A DNA stretch of 64,000 nucleotides from Bacillota bacterium (GTDB taxonomy: Bacteria > Bacillota > Clostridia > Lachnospirales > Lachnospiraceae). The notes under the pieces are model-generated. The model was not told the origin of the DNA. It did no database searches and was given only the letters and a program-made list of their open reading frames with translations. Positions 8,885-18,008 of this stretch are shown in pieces; position 1 is the first letter of the stretch, and the number at the start of each line of letters is the position of its first letter. The DNA lies in the NCBI GenBank assembly GCA_023409535.1, contig JAEYGZ010000027.1, forward strand, positions 62,001 through 126,000, given 5' to 3'. The translations under genes were made by a program, and so were the position numbers.

Positions 8885-11140
8885 ATGAATGAAAAAAGAG
8901 TATTTAAAAGGTTTATGTTAAGATATTTATTGGTAGGCTTCCTTGTGCTGGCAGGGAGCATACCATTTATACTGATGTCCTATAAACACATCTATGATTA
9001 TACAATATCTGATAATGTATCAAATCTGCAATCCGGAATTTCTGAGCTTGAAAATAACTTTCAAAAGATGAATATGATATCATTACTAATGAATGAAGAA
9101 CAGAACCTTCGCACATTAAAGCAGATTAATGGTGACATATCGATTGATAAATACTTGAATTTAAAATATCTGGCAAAGCAAATGTTTAATTTAAAGTGTG
9201 TATATGATTTTTCACCGATGTTTTTTGTCATATTTGAAAATAATAATGCATTTGTATCAACTGACCAGGTTAGTGATGACTTTATGAAATATTACGGGAA
9301 GTTCTTAGAAGCAGAGGGAATGACTTCGGAAGAATTTAGAAATATGATCTTTGATAAAGAGAGAAAATCGCCGTTTATTTATGTGAAACGCTTAAAATAT
9401 TACCTTACAAATCGTGAAGTAGTTACGAAAAATGCCGTTCTCTATATTGAACCGGTTGAGACCGAGAATGCAATCTCTGCCAGTAAGGCTGTTATGGTTT
9501 TTATCCTGAATGAGAAAAAAATAGTTGAAACACTATTAAATTCAAAGAATATAAATCAAGCCGTTACTCGTATCACAGACAGTGAAGGGGATGTCATTGT
9601 AAATTATGGAGATTATGCCGATAAGCTAAGTGATAGCGATATTATTACTACGCGGAAGTACCTTACAACAGAAACTGATAAGTTAAGATTAATTACTTAT
9701 GATAATATAAAAAAAGACTTAACGATTACCATAGGATTTCCAATGACCTTGATCCGGCAGCAGATGGTAGATATTATCCGCTTACTATTAATCTATCTTG
9801 GTATCGGAATTATATTGGCGCTTATTATTACGATTGCGTTCTCCATTCATTGGTATGCCCCCTTTAGTAATATGCTCAAAGAGGTTGCATCTTTAAGCAG
9901 CACTAATATTACGAAAAAGAATGAATTTGATTATATTCGCGAATCTGTTCTGCGGTTGGTATCTGCCAAGGATGAGATGGAGACGAAGATGCTCCTGGCA
10001 GACACCCAGAAGCAGGCTATTATGCTGGAGAATATATTTATTAAGGGCTTTTATAAGAAGGAAGAGGAGAAGGACTTCCTAAGAAATTACCCGCTTGTTA
10101 AAAATGGATATTATGTTGCTTATCTGCAAATTAATTATGAGGATGGGACGGATAAGGAACATAAAGCATTAATAACAGCCATTGAGATTCTGGAAAAACA
10201 ATTTCGCGAAGGATTTATCCATGTTCATGCAATGGTTGATACAGAGATCCTGCTTATTCCTGTTGCGGAAGGTATTCATAATGAAGCCCTCAAGGATATA
10301 TTTGAGAATATGAATCACTTTATTACAGGTCAGTTTCCGCTTCGATGCTACGTGGGAATAAGCCAAAGGGAAAGTGAAATATGCAACATTAATGTTGCGT
10401 ACGCCCATGCACGTCAGACGGTTCATGCATATAAGAATCTAAATACAAGCTTCGTTGAATTTTACCATTACATGAATGACCAGGAGATTGGCTGTTTTCA
10501 CATGGGCTTTTTAAATAAACTGTATGAACTGATTCTATGCAGCGGTAAAGGAGAAATTAGAAAGCTGTATGAGGAGATGAAAGAAGAGTGTAAAAGACAT
10601 AAAGAACAATATGAATTCCATAAGTCGGAGATATTCCATGCCATAAGCTTTACTAATTATACAGCGCTGCAGCAATTATCCTTTGCTTCAAAGGATACAA
10701 TTGAATTTCCGGAATACCAGCAGAACCACTCGTTAATTGAATGCCTTGATCTTTTAGAAAGTACGGCTTATCACATATGTGACAAAATTGATGATAATAA
10801 GCGCAGTAAGAATATTGAGCTAAAGAACAGAATATTAGATTATCTGCATCATAATTTTCGAAGAGCCGAATTAACAGCGGATATTGCGAGCCAGGAGGTG
10901 GGGATCTCAGAAAAATATCTTTCAACCTTTTTAAAAGAACATACAGGAAAAACCTTTTCGCTTTATCTTGATGAATTGAGAATTGGATACGCGAAAGAAT
11001 GCCTGGAAGCTGAAAGCTGGAGCAATGATAAGATAGCGGTGGAAGCAGGATTTGGAGCAGAAAATAGCTTTTACCGGGTATTTAAGAAGTATGTGGGTGT
11101 TTCGCCAAGTATTTATAAAAAAAGTAAGCGGGTATTATAA
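8885..11140 (+). CDS. Membrane-bound AraC-family transcriptional regulator with extracellular sensor
   Basis: This 751-residue protein has an N-terminal helix (about residues 12-33), an extracellular Cache-like region, and a second helix near 297-320. An intracellular linker ends in a two-helix-turn-helix AraC/XylS DNA-binding domain (about 648-751, including VGISEKYLSTFLKEHTG and AGFGAENSFYRVFKKYVGVSPS). This is the common Firmicute layout for regulators placed beside LplB/YtcP sugar importers. It probably senses an extracellular oligosaccharide, or its binding protein, and activates the operon from 11399. The inverted repeat at 11281-11302 is a candidate site. It has its own promoter at 8795-8823. 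Confidence 0.88.
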   Translation: MNEKRVFKRFMLRYLLVGFLVLAGSIPFILMSYKHIYDYTISDNVSNLQSGISELENNFQKMNMISLLMNEEQNLRTLKQINGDISIDKYLNLKYLAKQMFNLKCVYDFSPMFFVIFENNNAFVSTDQVSDDFMKYYGKFLEAEGMTSEEFRNMIFDKERKSPFIYVKRLKYYLTNREVVTKNAVLYIEPVETENAISASKAVMVFILNEKKIVETLLNSKNINQAVTRITDSEGDVIVNYGDYADKLSDSDIITTRKYLTTETDKLRLITYDNIKKDLTITIGFPMTLIRQQMVDIIRLLLIYLGIGIILALIITIAFSIHWYAPFSNMLKEVASLSSTNITKKNEFDYIRESVLRLVSAKDEMETKMLLADTQKQAIMLENIFIKGFYKKEEEKDFLRNYPLVKNGYYVAYLQINYEDGTDKEHKALITAIEILEKQFREGFIHVHAMVDTEILLIPVAEGIHNEALKDIFENMNHFITGQFPLRCYVGISQRESEICNINVAYAHARQTVHAYKNLNTSFVEFYHYMNDQEIGCFHMGFLNKLYELILCSGKGEIRKLYEEMKEECKRHKEQYEFHKSEIFHAISFTNYTALQQLSFASKDTIEFPEYQQNHSLIECLDLLESTAYHICDKIDDNKRSKNIELKNRILDYLHHNFRRAELTADIASQEVGISEKYLSTFLKEHTGKTFSLYLDELRIGYAKECLEAESWSNDKIAVEAGFGAENSFYRVFKKYVGVSPSIYKKSKRVL

Positions 11141-11165
11141 GATAACAAGGATTGATAATAAATAT

Positions 11166-11237
11166 TGAGCTATTACAGGATTATTCACTGATACAAAAGG
11201 AGTTTTTTGTATTTATTAATATATCTGTAATAGCTCA
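11166..11237 (+). repeat. Nested inverted repeats between regulator and ABC operon
   Basis: A perfect 13-bp inverted repeat (TGAGCTATTACAG at 11166-11178 with CTGTAATAGCTCA at 11225-11237) encloses a second perfect 8-bp hairpin (ATACAAAA 11191-11198 with TTTTGTAT 11205-11212). It may end the regulator transcript or form a leader structure. There is no canonical T-run after the outer stem. Confidence 0.65.
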
Positions 11238-11280
11238 TATTACGTTTTGAGAGACATTTAAAAAAATGAGACAATATAAT

Positions 11281-11302
11281 CAAACCATTTATCAGTGGTT
11301 TG
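11281..11302 (+). promoter_or_regulatory. Candidate operator: CAAACCA-N8-TGGTTTG
   Basis: A perfect 7-bp inverted repeat with 8-nt spacing lies about 100 bp upstream of the solute-binding protein gene and downstream of the AraC-type regulator. It is a plausible regulator site, but no second copy was found in the window and no clean promoter could be placed next to it. Confidence 0.35.
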
Positions 11303-11398
11303 CCATATTGAGAGTATATTTTTCGGTAAAAATTTTTTAGTATTAAATCACGGCAGTTATATGATATGCCGCAAAAATAAACTTGTGGAGGGTTAATC

Positions 11399-13111
11399 AT
11401 GAAACAAACCAGAACAAAGGCAGCAGCAATTATTCTTATGATAGTTATGGTGCTATCAGTATTTACTGCCTGCAAGAAAGAAGAGGGTAAGGAAGGCGAA
11501 AACAAGAACATAAACACACAGGCAACCCCCGGTGCCGGCGATACTTCGGCTGAAAAAGAAACGATTACCATAGCCTTACAGACCTATAGCAGTATTACTG
11601 ATTATGAAGATAACTATATGACGAAAAAGCTGGAGGAGGAGCTGGGAATCAATATTGAATTCCACCTGCTGTCAGCTGATTCCGAAGAGGTCAGAACACA
11701 GCTTGCCCTTCTTTTCGCCGGCAATCAGAATATACCGGATGTAATCTGTACAGGAGCAATGACAGCGCAGTCCATTCTCGAATATGGCAGCCAGGAACTG
11801 TTTGTTCCACTGAATGACATGATCACCGATCCGGCAAAGGCGCCGAATTTTAATGCGATCGCATCAGAAGAGGACAAAGCGTCCATGTTAAAGATCGCAA
11901 CCAGTGCAGACGGTAATATCTATGCATTGTCCACCTTTGAACCGGAGACCTGGAACCTGACTCCCTATAGAATGTACATGAATGAGGTTTGGTTAAGCAA
12001 GCTGAAGCTAACCCTTCCAAAAACAACGGAGGAATATTACAACGTATTAAAGGCATTTGCCGCAGGTGACCCCAATGGAAACGGCAAGCAGGATGAACTT
12101 CCCGTTTATGGCATAACGGCAGGCACCTATGGTGAGAATATCACGATCCCCTTGATGAACTCCTTTATCTATTATCCTGCCAATACAATGGCAACGGCAT
12201 TCCTCACGCTGGATGAAACCGGAAAGACGGTGATCGCTCCCTTTGTTCAGGAGGAATGGAAGGAAGGTCTGACCTACATGAATAGGCTTTGCAGTGAAGG
12301 ATTACTGCCTGCTTCGGCATTTACGGATGACAAGACGCAGTTTATGGCAGTTCTGAACAATGAAGATGCTAATTTAGTGGGATCCTTAAGTACCGGCTCC
12401 TTATCCAGATGGAATAACTATGATACCAATATAAACGGTCAGGAATATACCATGATGGCACCCCTGCAGGGGCCGGGCGGAAAGGCATATTCACCGTATA
12501 TCCAATATAACGGTGCGCCTATATGGTTTATTACCTCCAGCTGTAAGAATCCAGAGCTGGCATTAAAGCTGGGTGATCTGTTCTACCGCAAGGATTTCTC
12601 CAATATTGTCAGATACGGTGAAGAGGGTGTTGACTGGACTTCGGAGGAGAGTATAACATCACAGCCGCAGTATTCCAATGCATATATTGAGGCAGGGCTT
12701 TATGATAAGGTTACCCTGGTCAAGCTGAAGGACATATGGAGTGAAAATAATAATAAATTCTGGAGAAATATCAATCCCAGATATGCAAGCATTGATGATG
12801 GCAATACATGGGCAGAAGCGACTGAATATGACCCCAATGTGAAATCCTCCAGATTTTATGCAGATAACTATGCATACAATTATTCTGCACATCCGGAGCA
12901 TCTGCTGCCCGTGATAACCTATACCGATGAGGAGGCAAAGGAGCAGGCAGAAACTATTGTCAATATATCTACTTATGTAAGTCAGAGCATGGCACAGTTT
13001 ATTACCGGTGCCAGATCCTTGGATGAATGGGATTCTTATGTCAAAGATATAGAAGCTATGGGATTAGCTACCTGGCTGGAAAATACACAGGCTGCATTTG
13101 AGAGAGAATAA
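11399..13111 (+). CDS. Sugar ABC transporter solute-binding lipoprotein (LplA-like)
   Basis: This 570-residue extracellular binding protein starts with a lipoprotein signal whose lipobox ends at C25 (SVFTAC). A low-complexity linker follows, then a family-1 type binding fold (ITIALQTYSSITDYEDNYMTKKLEEELGINIEFHL). It has the large size typical of binding proteins paired with LplB/YtcP permeases. The following permeases and the DUF2264/GH88/GH105 enzymes suggest it captures uronate-ended oligosaccharides (inference). A strong GGAGGG site precedes the ATG. A stem-loop at 13142-13177 separates it from the permease genes. Confidence 0.9.
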   Translation: MKQTRTKAAAIILMIVMVLSVFTACKKEEGKEGENKNINTQATPGAGDTSAEKETITIALQTYSSITDYEDNYMTKKLEEELGINIEFHLLSADSEEVRTQLALLFAGNQNIPDVICTGAMTAQSILEYGSQELFVPLNDMITDPAKAPNFNAIASEEDKASMLKIATSADGNIYALSTFEPETWNLTPYRMYMNEVWLSKLKLTLPKTTEEYYNVLKAFAAGDPNGNGKQDELPVYGITAGTYGENITIPLMNSFIYYPANTMATAFLTLDETGKTVIAPFVQEEWKEGLTYMNRLCSEGLLPASAFTDDKTQFMAVLNNEDANLVGSLSTGSLSRWNNYDTNINGQEYTMMAPLQGPGGKAYSPYIQYNGAPIWFITSSCKNPELALKLGDLFYRKDFSNIVRYGEEGVDWTSEESITSQPQYSNAYIEAGLYDKVTLVKLKDIWSENNNKFWRNINPRYASIDDGNTWAEATEYDPNVKSSRFYADNYAYNYSAHPEHLLPVITYTDEEAKEQAETIVNISTYVSQSMAQFITGARSLDEWDSYVKDIEAMGLATWLENTQAAFERE

Positions 13112-13141
13112 AGGATGATTTAAGAAATAAGTGTATTTGTT

Positions 13142-13183
13142 GAGGCTGCTGCGAAACGCTGTTCTGGCAGCAGCCTCTGTTTA
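13142..13183 (+). terminator. Stem-loop between binding protein and permease genes
   Basis: An 11-bp GC-rich stem pairs 13142-13152 (GAGGCTGCTGC) with 13167-13177, followed by a weak T-rich tail. It probably allows partial read-through, giving more binding protein than permease, or protects the upstream mRNA end. Confidence 0.75.
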
Positions 13184-13223
13184 TAACAAATAATAAAGTA
13201 TTTAGAAAGTTGAGCGCACTATA

Positions 13224-14174
13224 ATGAATATAAAATCAAGACATAATACGAATGTCTATAAGGTGGATATAAAAAAGAGGATACTTGCAAGATGGCAGCT
13301 ATATCTGCTGCTGTTGCTTCCATTGATCTATATCATAATATTTGCCTATGTACCTATGGCCGGATTAACCCTGGCTTTCAAGGATTATAGTGTCAGGAAG
13401 GGGATATTTCAAAGCGAATGGGTTGGATTTGAGAATTTTATTAAATTCTTTCACTCCTATCGTTTCTGGCAGGTTTTAAAGAACACGTTAACAATATCCT
13501 TCTACAGCCTGCTTGCATCCTTTCCTATTCCTCTTGTTTTTGCATTGGTGCTGAATGCTTTTCCGTTGAAAAGATATACCAAAGTAATTCAAACGGTTAC
13601 ATATGTACCTCATTTTATATCAACAGTTATCATGGTTGGCTTGATAACGCAATTATTAAGTTATAGAACCGGTATTTACGGAAGTCTGTACACATTATTT
13701 TCAGGGGCAACCGCACCGAATATCTTAGCCAGCGGTCCGCTGTTTAAGCATATCTATGTGTGGTCGGGAATATGGCAGAACACCGGCTATAATGCGATTA
13801 TCTATATCGCTGCTCTGGCGAGTATTGATCCATCTCTCCATGAAGCGGCAATGATCGATGGTGCCACCAGATTACAGAGAATTCGATATATCGATTTCCC
13901 CGGAATACTGCCAACTGCTATTATATTGCTGATATTAGCCACAGGTAATATTATGAATGTCGGTTATGAGAAGGTTTTATTAATGCAGAATGACCTTAAT
14001 CTGAATTACAGCGAGATTATATCAACTTATGTTTATAAAGTAGGACTGGCAAGCGGGGTAACGGATTTTTCCTTATCCACTGCAATTAGTTTATTCAATT
14101 CCGTGATTAATTTTTCGTTACTTTTCAGTGTAAACTGGATATCCAAGAAAATAAACGGATCAGGAATTTTCTAG
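13224..14174 (+). CDS. Sugar ABC transporter permease, LplB family
   Basis: This 316-residue membrane protein has six predicted helices and begins with a basic N-terminus followed by LYLLLLLPLIYIIIFAYVPM, characteristic of LplB-type permeases. The EAA loop is visible as EAAMIDGATRLQRIRYIDFPGI near residue 212. It pairs with the YtcP-like permease 11 nt downstream. No ATPase gene is present in the operon, as is usual for this family, which uses a shared MsmX-type ATPase encoded elsewhere. The ribosome site is weak (GTTGAG). Confidence 0.92.
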   Translation: MNIKSRHNTNVYKVDIKKRILARWQLYLLLLLPLIYIIIFAYVPMAGLTLAFKDYSVRKGIFQSEWVGFENFIKFFHSYRFWQVLKNTLTISFYSLLASFPIPLVFALVLNAFPLKRYTKVIQTVTYVPHFISTVIMVGLITQLLSYRTGIYGSLYTLFSGATAPNILASGPLFKHIYVWSGIWQNTGYNAIIYIAALASIDPSLHEAAMIDGATRLQRIRYIDFPGILPTAIILLILATGNIMNVGYEKVLLMQNDLNLNYSEIISTYVYKVGLASGVTDFSLSTAISLFNSVINFSLLFSVNWISKKINGSGIF

Positions 14175-14185
14175 GAGGGAATGTG

Positions 14186-15100
14186 ATGAAGAATTTCACG
14201 AATAGCATTAGCAAATTTAGTCATTTGAATTATAAAGATAAATTGTTTTATATCATCTCAGGAACAATATTAACACTCTTTTTTTTACTTGTTTTATATC
14301 CCTGTATCTTTGTAGTATCAGCATCCTTTTCCTCAGGTGCCGCGGTGCAGTCAGGCAAAGTTCTCTTATTTCCGGTAGGGTTTAATCTAAACGGATATGA
14401 GACGGTATTTAAGACAGCCAGCATATGGACAGGTTTTTTTAACTCCTTATTTTATACAGCGGCGGGTACCGGCATCAATATTATATTGACGATGATGGCT
14501 GCATATGCGTTGTCCAGGCCTGATCTGGTCGGACGGAATGGAATCATGTTATTCTTTACCTTTACCATGTTTTTTAACGGCGGAATTATTACAAATTATT
14601 TACTGATATCGAATTTAGGACTGATAAACACCAGATGGGCAATGTTACTTCCCGGGGCGATCAGTGTATATAACATGATCATAGCCAGAACCTTTATTCA
14701 GACCAATGTCCCCGCGGAACTATTGGAGGCTTCCCAAATCGATGGCTGCAGCGACATTCGCTACTTCACCAGTGTTGTTCTTCCCCTTTCTAAGGCTGTA
14801 GTAGCAGTTATGGTGCTGTTTTACGGAGTGGCGCACTGGAACACGTATTTTAATGCCATGATATATTTGTTTGACAGAGATTTAGTACCCTTGACGATTA
14901 TACTGAAGGAAATATTAATATCAGGACAAATTGACCCTTCTACGGTATCGGATCCTGAGCTTCAGGAGAAGATCGCTCAAATTGCGGCTGTAATAAAATA
15001 TGCGTTGATCGTGGTGAGCATGATACCGGTATTATTGATCTATCCGTTTATCCAGAAATACTTCGTTAAGGGAGTAACAATAGGGGCAGTTAAGGGGTAA
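14186..15100 (+). CDS. Sugar ABC transporter permease, YtcP family
   Basis: This 304-residue inner-membrane subunit has the EAA-loop motif EASQIDGCSDIRYFTSVVLPLS near residue 191 and the C-terminus QKYFVKGVTIGAVKG, the usual end of YtcP/LplC permeases. The ATG at 14186 is preferred over the GTG one codon earlier because it lies 6 nt after AGGAGGGA. It forms the heterodimeric channel with the LplB-like subunit just upstream. Confidence 0.92.
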   Translation: MKNFTNSISKFSHLNYKDKLFYIISGTILTLFFLLVLYPCIFVVSASFSSGAAVQSGKVLLFPVGFNLNGYETVFKTASIWTGFFNSLFYTAAGTGINIILTMMAAYALSRPDLVGRNGIMLFFTFTMFFNGGIITNYLLISNLGLINTRWAMLLPGAISVYNMIIARTFIQTNVPAELLEASQIDGCSDIRYFTSVVLPLSKAVVAVMVLFYGVAHWNTYFNAMIYLFDRDLVPLTIILKEILISGQIDPSTVSDPELQEKIAQIAAVIKYALIVVSMIPVLLIYPFIQKYFVKGVTIGAVKG

Positions 15101-15105
15101 AGACG

Positions 15106-16842
15106 ATGAATGACTTAAAGACAGAACTACTTGGATACCTGCGGCATATGCTGGAGCCTCTTAAGGACCGGTATACCGAAGATAAGACAGGATTGGAGTT
15201 AGGGGCATTTTCAGCAGGGTATGGGATGCGAATCGCCAGATTGGAGGGCCTGTCCAGAGTATTATGGGGACTGACACCTTACTGGGCCGGAGGAGGTGAC
15301 GATAGAGAGTATAGGGATCTTTATACTCAGGCACTCATAGCAGGGACAAATCCATCAAGCGATGGGTACTGGGGTAATCTGGGCAATAGTGATCAACGCA
15401 TGGTAGAGATGGCGGCGATCAGCCTGAACCTCCTCATGGCTCCGGAGGTTATCTGGGAGAGGCTTAAGATGGCTGAGAAGGAGAAGGTTGCCGCCTGGCT
15501 ATATCAGATAAATGAACATACCTACCCTGATAATAACTGGAATTTTTTTAATGTAATAACCAACATCGCTTTAAAACTGAGAGGAATGCCTTATAGCCAG
15601 GATAGGATTGACTATGGCATAGAGCGGTATGAGAACTTCTATCTGGGGAATGGCTGGTATTCCGATGGAGTCAGACCGCAGAAGGATTATTATGTATCTT
15701 TTGGAATTCACTTTTATTGCCTGATCTATGCGAAATATATGGAGTCCGATGACCCGGAGCGCAGCAGATTATATATTGAAAGGGCCAAGAGCTTTGCGGA
15801 GAGCTTTCTTTATTGGTTTGATAACGAAGGGAAGGCGCTTCCCTTTGGCAGGTCACTTACCTATCGCTTTGCGCAGGTTGCTTTTTGGAGCATATTTGCG
15901 GTAGTGGCAGGGGAGGAGTGCTCCTATCTGGGGGTTGTGAAAGGAATGATAGCGAGGAACTTCCGTTATTGGATGCACCAACCTATATTCGATCATGCAG
16001 GTATATTAACCGTCGGATATGGCTATCCGAATCTCATCATGTCCGAGGCATATAATTCTCCCGGGTCACCTTATTGGGCATTCAAAGCCTTCTTCTGTAT
16101 TTCCCTGCCGGATGAACATCCCTTCTGGAGCATTCCTGAGGAGCCAATGCCTGAGCTTGATGAGGTGAAAAGGATTGCAGAATGCCACATGCTGCTTCAA
16201 CATAGAGACGGTGAAGTGGTTGCGCTTACAGCAGGGCAGTATCCTACAGTGGAGCATTCCCATGCCCCGGCGAAATATGCCAAGTTTGCTTATTCCACAA
16301 GGTTTGGTTTTTCCGTCCCCCGGTCAAGCCTGTCCCTGGAGGATAACGCACCTGACAGCATGCTGGCCTTCCAGTTAAACCAGATGATCTATGTAAGAAG
16401 AAAATGCCTTCTTTTTGAAATAACAGATACCTCTATTTTTGCCCTTTGGAGTCCGGTAGAGGGGATCAGGGTGGAAACTACCTTAATACCGACAAAGAAC
16501 GGACACCTGCGAAGGCACCGGATCCGGAGCGAGCAGGAATGCACTGCTTATGATTGCGGTTTTGCTTATCCTGGCGGCAAAGATACGGCTGCGCAGATAA
16601 ATGACGGATTTGCCAAGGTGTATGACGGTAACGGATACAGCAGTATGCTATCAAAGCAGGGGACGGGCATAGTGATTCATCCATCGCCTAATACAAATTT
16701 ACTCTTCCCGCTGACGCGGATACCTGCAATCCGATATGAAATTCATAAGGGTGTTACGGAATATGAATCAGAGGTAATGTCTGATATGAGAAAAGGCTTT
16801 ATCGCCATAGGGAAAGGAGACTGCTATGAGATACAGGCTTAA
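15106..16842 (+). CDS. DUF2264-family protein, probable (alpha/alpha)-barrel uronide hydrolase
   Basis: This 578-residue cytoplasmic protein shows DUF2264 features, including RIARLEGLSRVLWGLTPYWAGG, NNWNFFNV and a long second half. DUF2264 proteins sit next to heparinase, GH88 and GH105 genes in many genomes, and some related proteins are classed as beta-glucuronidases (GH154, from memory). Here it lies directly between a sugar importer and a GH88 gene whose start overlaps its end by 17 nt. It may remove a terminal uronate from imported oligosaccharides (inference). No signal peptide. Confidence 0.75.
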   Translation: MNDLKTELLGYLRHMLEPLKDRYTEDKTGLELGAFSAGYGMRIARLEGLSRVLWGLTPYWAGGGDDREYRDLYTQALIAGTNPSSDGYWGNLGNSDQRMVEMAAISLNLLMAPEVIWERLKMAEKEKVAAWLYQINEHTYPDNNWNFFNVITNIALKLRGMPYSQDRIDYGIERYENFYLGNGWYSDGVRPQKDYYVSFGIHFYCLIYAKYMESDDPERSRLYIERAKSFAESFLYWFDNEGKALPFGRSLTYRFAQVAFWSIFAVVAGEECSYLGVVKGMIARNFRYWMHQPIFDHAGILTVGYGYPNLIMSEAYNSPGSPYWAFKAFFCISLPDEHPFWSIPEEPMPELDEVKRIAECHMLLQHRDGEVVALTAGQYPTVEHSHAPAKYAKFAYSTRFGFSVPRSSLSLEDNAPDSMLAFQLNQMIYVRRKCLLFEITDTSIFALWSPVEGIRVETTLIPTKNGHLRRHRIRSEQECTAYDCGFAYPGGKDTAAQINDGFAKVYDGNGYSSMLSKQGTGIVIHPSPNTNLLFPLTRIPAIRYEIHKGVTEYESEVMSDMRKGFIAIGKGDCYEIQA

Positions 16843-17959
16843 GGAGGACCAGCGAAGCTATGTTAAGAATCTGTATGCAAAGGTGGAGGAGAAGTTATCC
16901 GCAGAGTGTGACCGCATGGAAGATATCATCCCGTATATCCCCGCAAACGGTTTATATACAGATATGGGTGCGCAATCAATCAATTGGTGGACCAATGGAT
17001 TTTGGGCAGGTATCCTGTGGCAATTGTACCATGCCACCCAACAAATAAAATATAAAAGAACCGCAATTAAAATAGAACATCGGCTGGATGATGCATTCTC
17101 AAATTTTGACCAATTGGATCATGATGTAGGCTTCCTGTGGCTGCACACCTCCGTGGCAAATCACAGAATGACCGGGGATATGGAGGCACGGAGGAAAGGG
17201 TTACTGGCAGCATCTGTATTGGTATCCAGATTTAACTTAAAGGGTGGCTTTCTCCGGGCATGGAATCCGCCGGCAGCCTGCAGTATGATCATCGACTGTC
17301 TGATGAACCTTCCGATCCTGTATTGGGCATCGGAGCAGACAAAGGATCCGCGCTATTCCATGATAGCCGGGCAGCATATAGATTCAGCATTAAAATACCT
17401 GATCCGGCCGGACGGCTCCTGTAATCATATTGCGGAAATGGATGCACTTACCGGTGAATTTATTGATAATCCCGGAGGGCAGGGCTATGAGAAAGGGTCT
17501 TCCTGGTCAAGGGGACAAGCCTGGGCGATCTATGGGATGGCATTGGCTTATGGCTATAATAACAAAGAGGAATATCTTGATGCGGCAAAAAAGGTCGCAC
17601 ATTATTTTATAGCCAATGCAGCTATGACGGATTATGTATCCCTGATTGATTTTAGATCACCGGCGGAACCTGTTTATTATGACACAACAGCCACGGCTTG
17701 TGCCGCCTGCGGATTATTGGAGCTGGCGAATCATGTGAAAGAATATGAGAAGGATTTATATATACAATCAGCATTTCGCATGCTGGAGGGAATGGAACAC
17801 AGCTTCCTGGATCTGAATATATCGAGGGACGGTATATTGCTTCATGGTTCGGCAAGGTATCACAGAGAGAGCGACAGAGAAGTACCGATTATCTACGGAG
17901 ATTATTTCTTACTGGAGTTATTGCTGCGGTTCCAGGATAAAGATTTTTTAATATGGTAA
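16826..17959 (+). CDS. GH88 unsaturated glucuronyl hydrolase
   Basis: This 377-residue protein matches the length of characterised GH88 enzymes, which hydrate the 4,5-unsaturated uronate left by polysaccharide lyases and so release it from the oligosaccharide. The two expected catalytic aspartates are visible: D100 in LDHDVGFLWLH and D157 in MIIDCLMNLPILYW. SSWSRGQAWAIYGMA near residue 225 is also a family hallmark. It is cytoplasmic and translationally coupled to the DUF2264 gene by a 17-nt overlap. The presence of both GH88 and GH105 suggests products from two lyase types or a mixed uronide. Confidence 0.9.
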   Translation: MRYRLKEDQRSYVKNLYAKVEEKLSAECDRMEDIIPYIPANGLYTDMGAQSINWWTNGFWAGILWQLYHATQQIKYKRTAIKIEHRLDDAFSNFDQLDHDVGFLWLHTSVANHRMTGDMEARRKGLLAASVLVSRFNLKGGFLRAWNPPAACSMIIDCLMNLPILYWASEQTKDPRYSMIAGQHIDSALKYLIRPDGSCNHIAEMDALTGEFIDNPGGQGYEKGSSWSRGQAWAIYGMALAYGYNNKEEYLDAAKKVAHYFIANAAMTDYVSLIDFRSPAEPVYYDTTATACAACGLLELANHVKEYEKDLYIQSAFRMLEGMEHSFLDLNISRDGILLHGSARYHRESDREVPIIYGDYFLLELLLRFQDKDFLIW

Positions 17960-18008
17960 GATATCAGTCCGATCACTTAAAGCGGAATGAAATATAAGGT
18001 GGTGTCCT

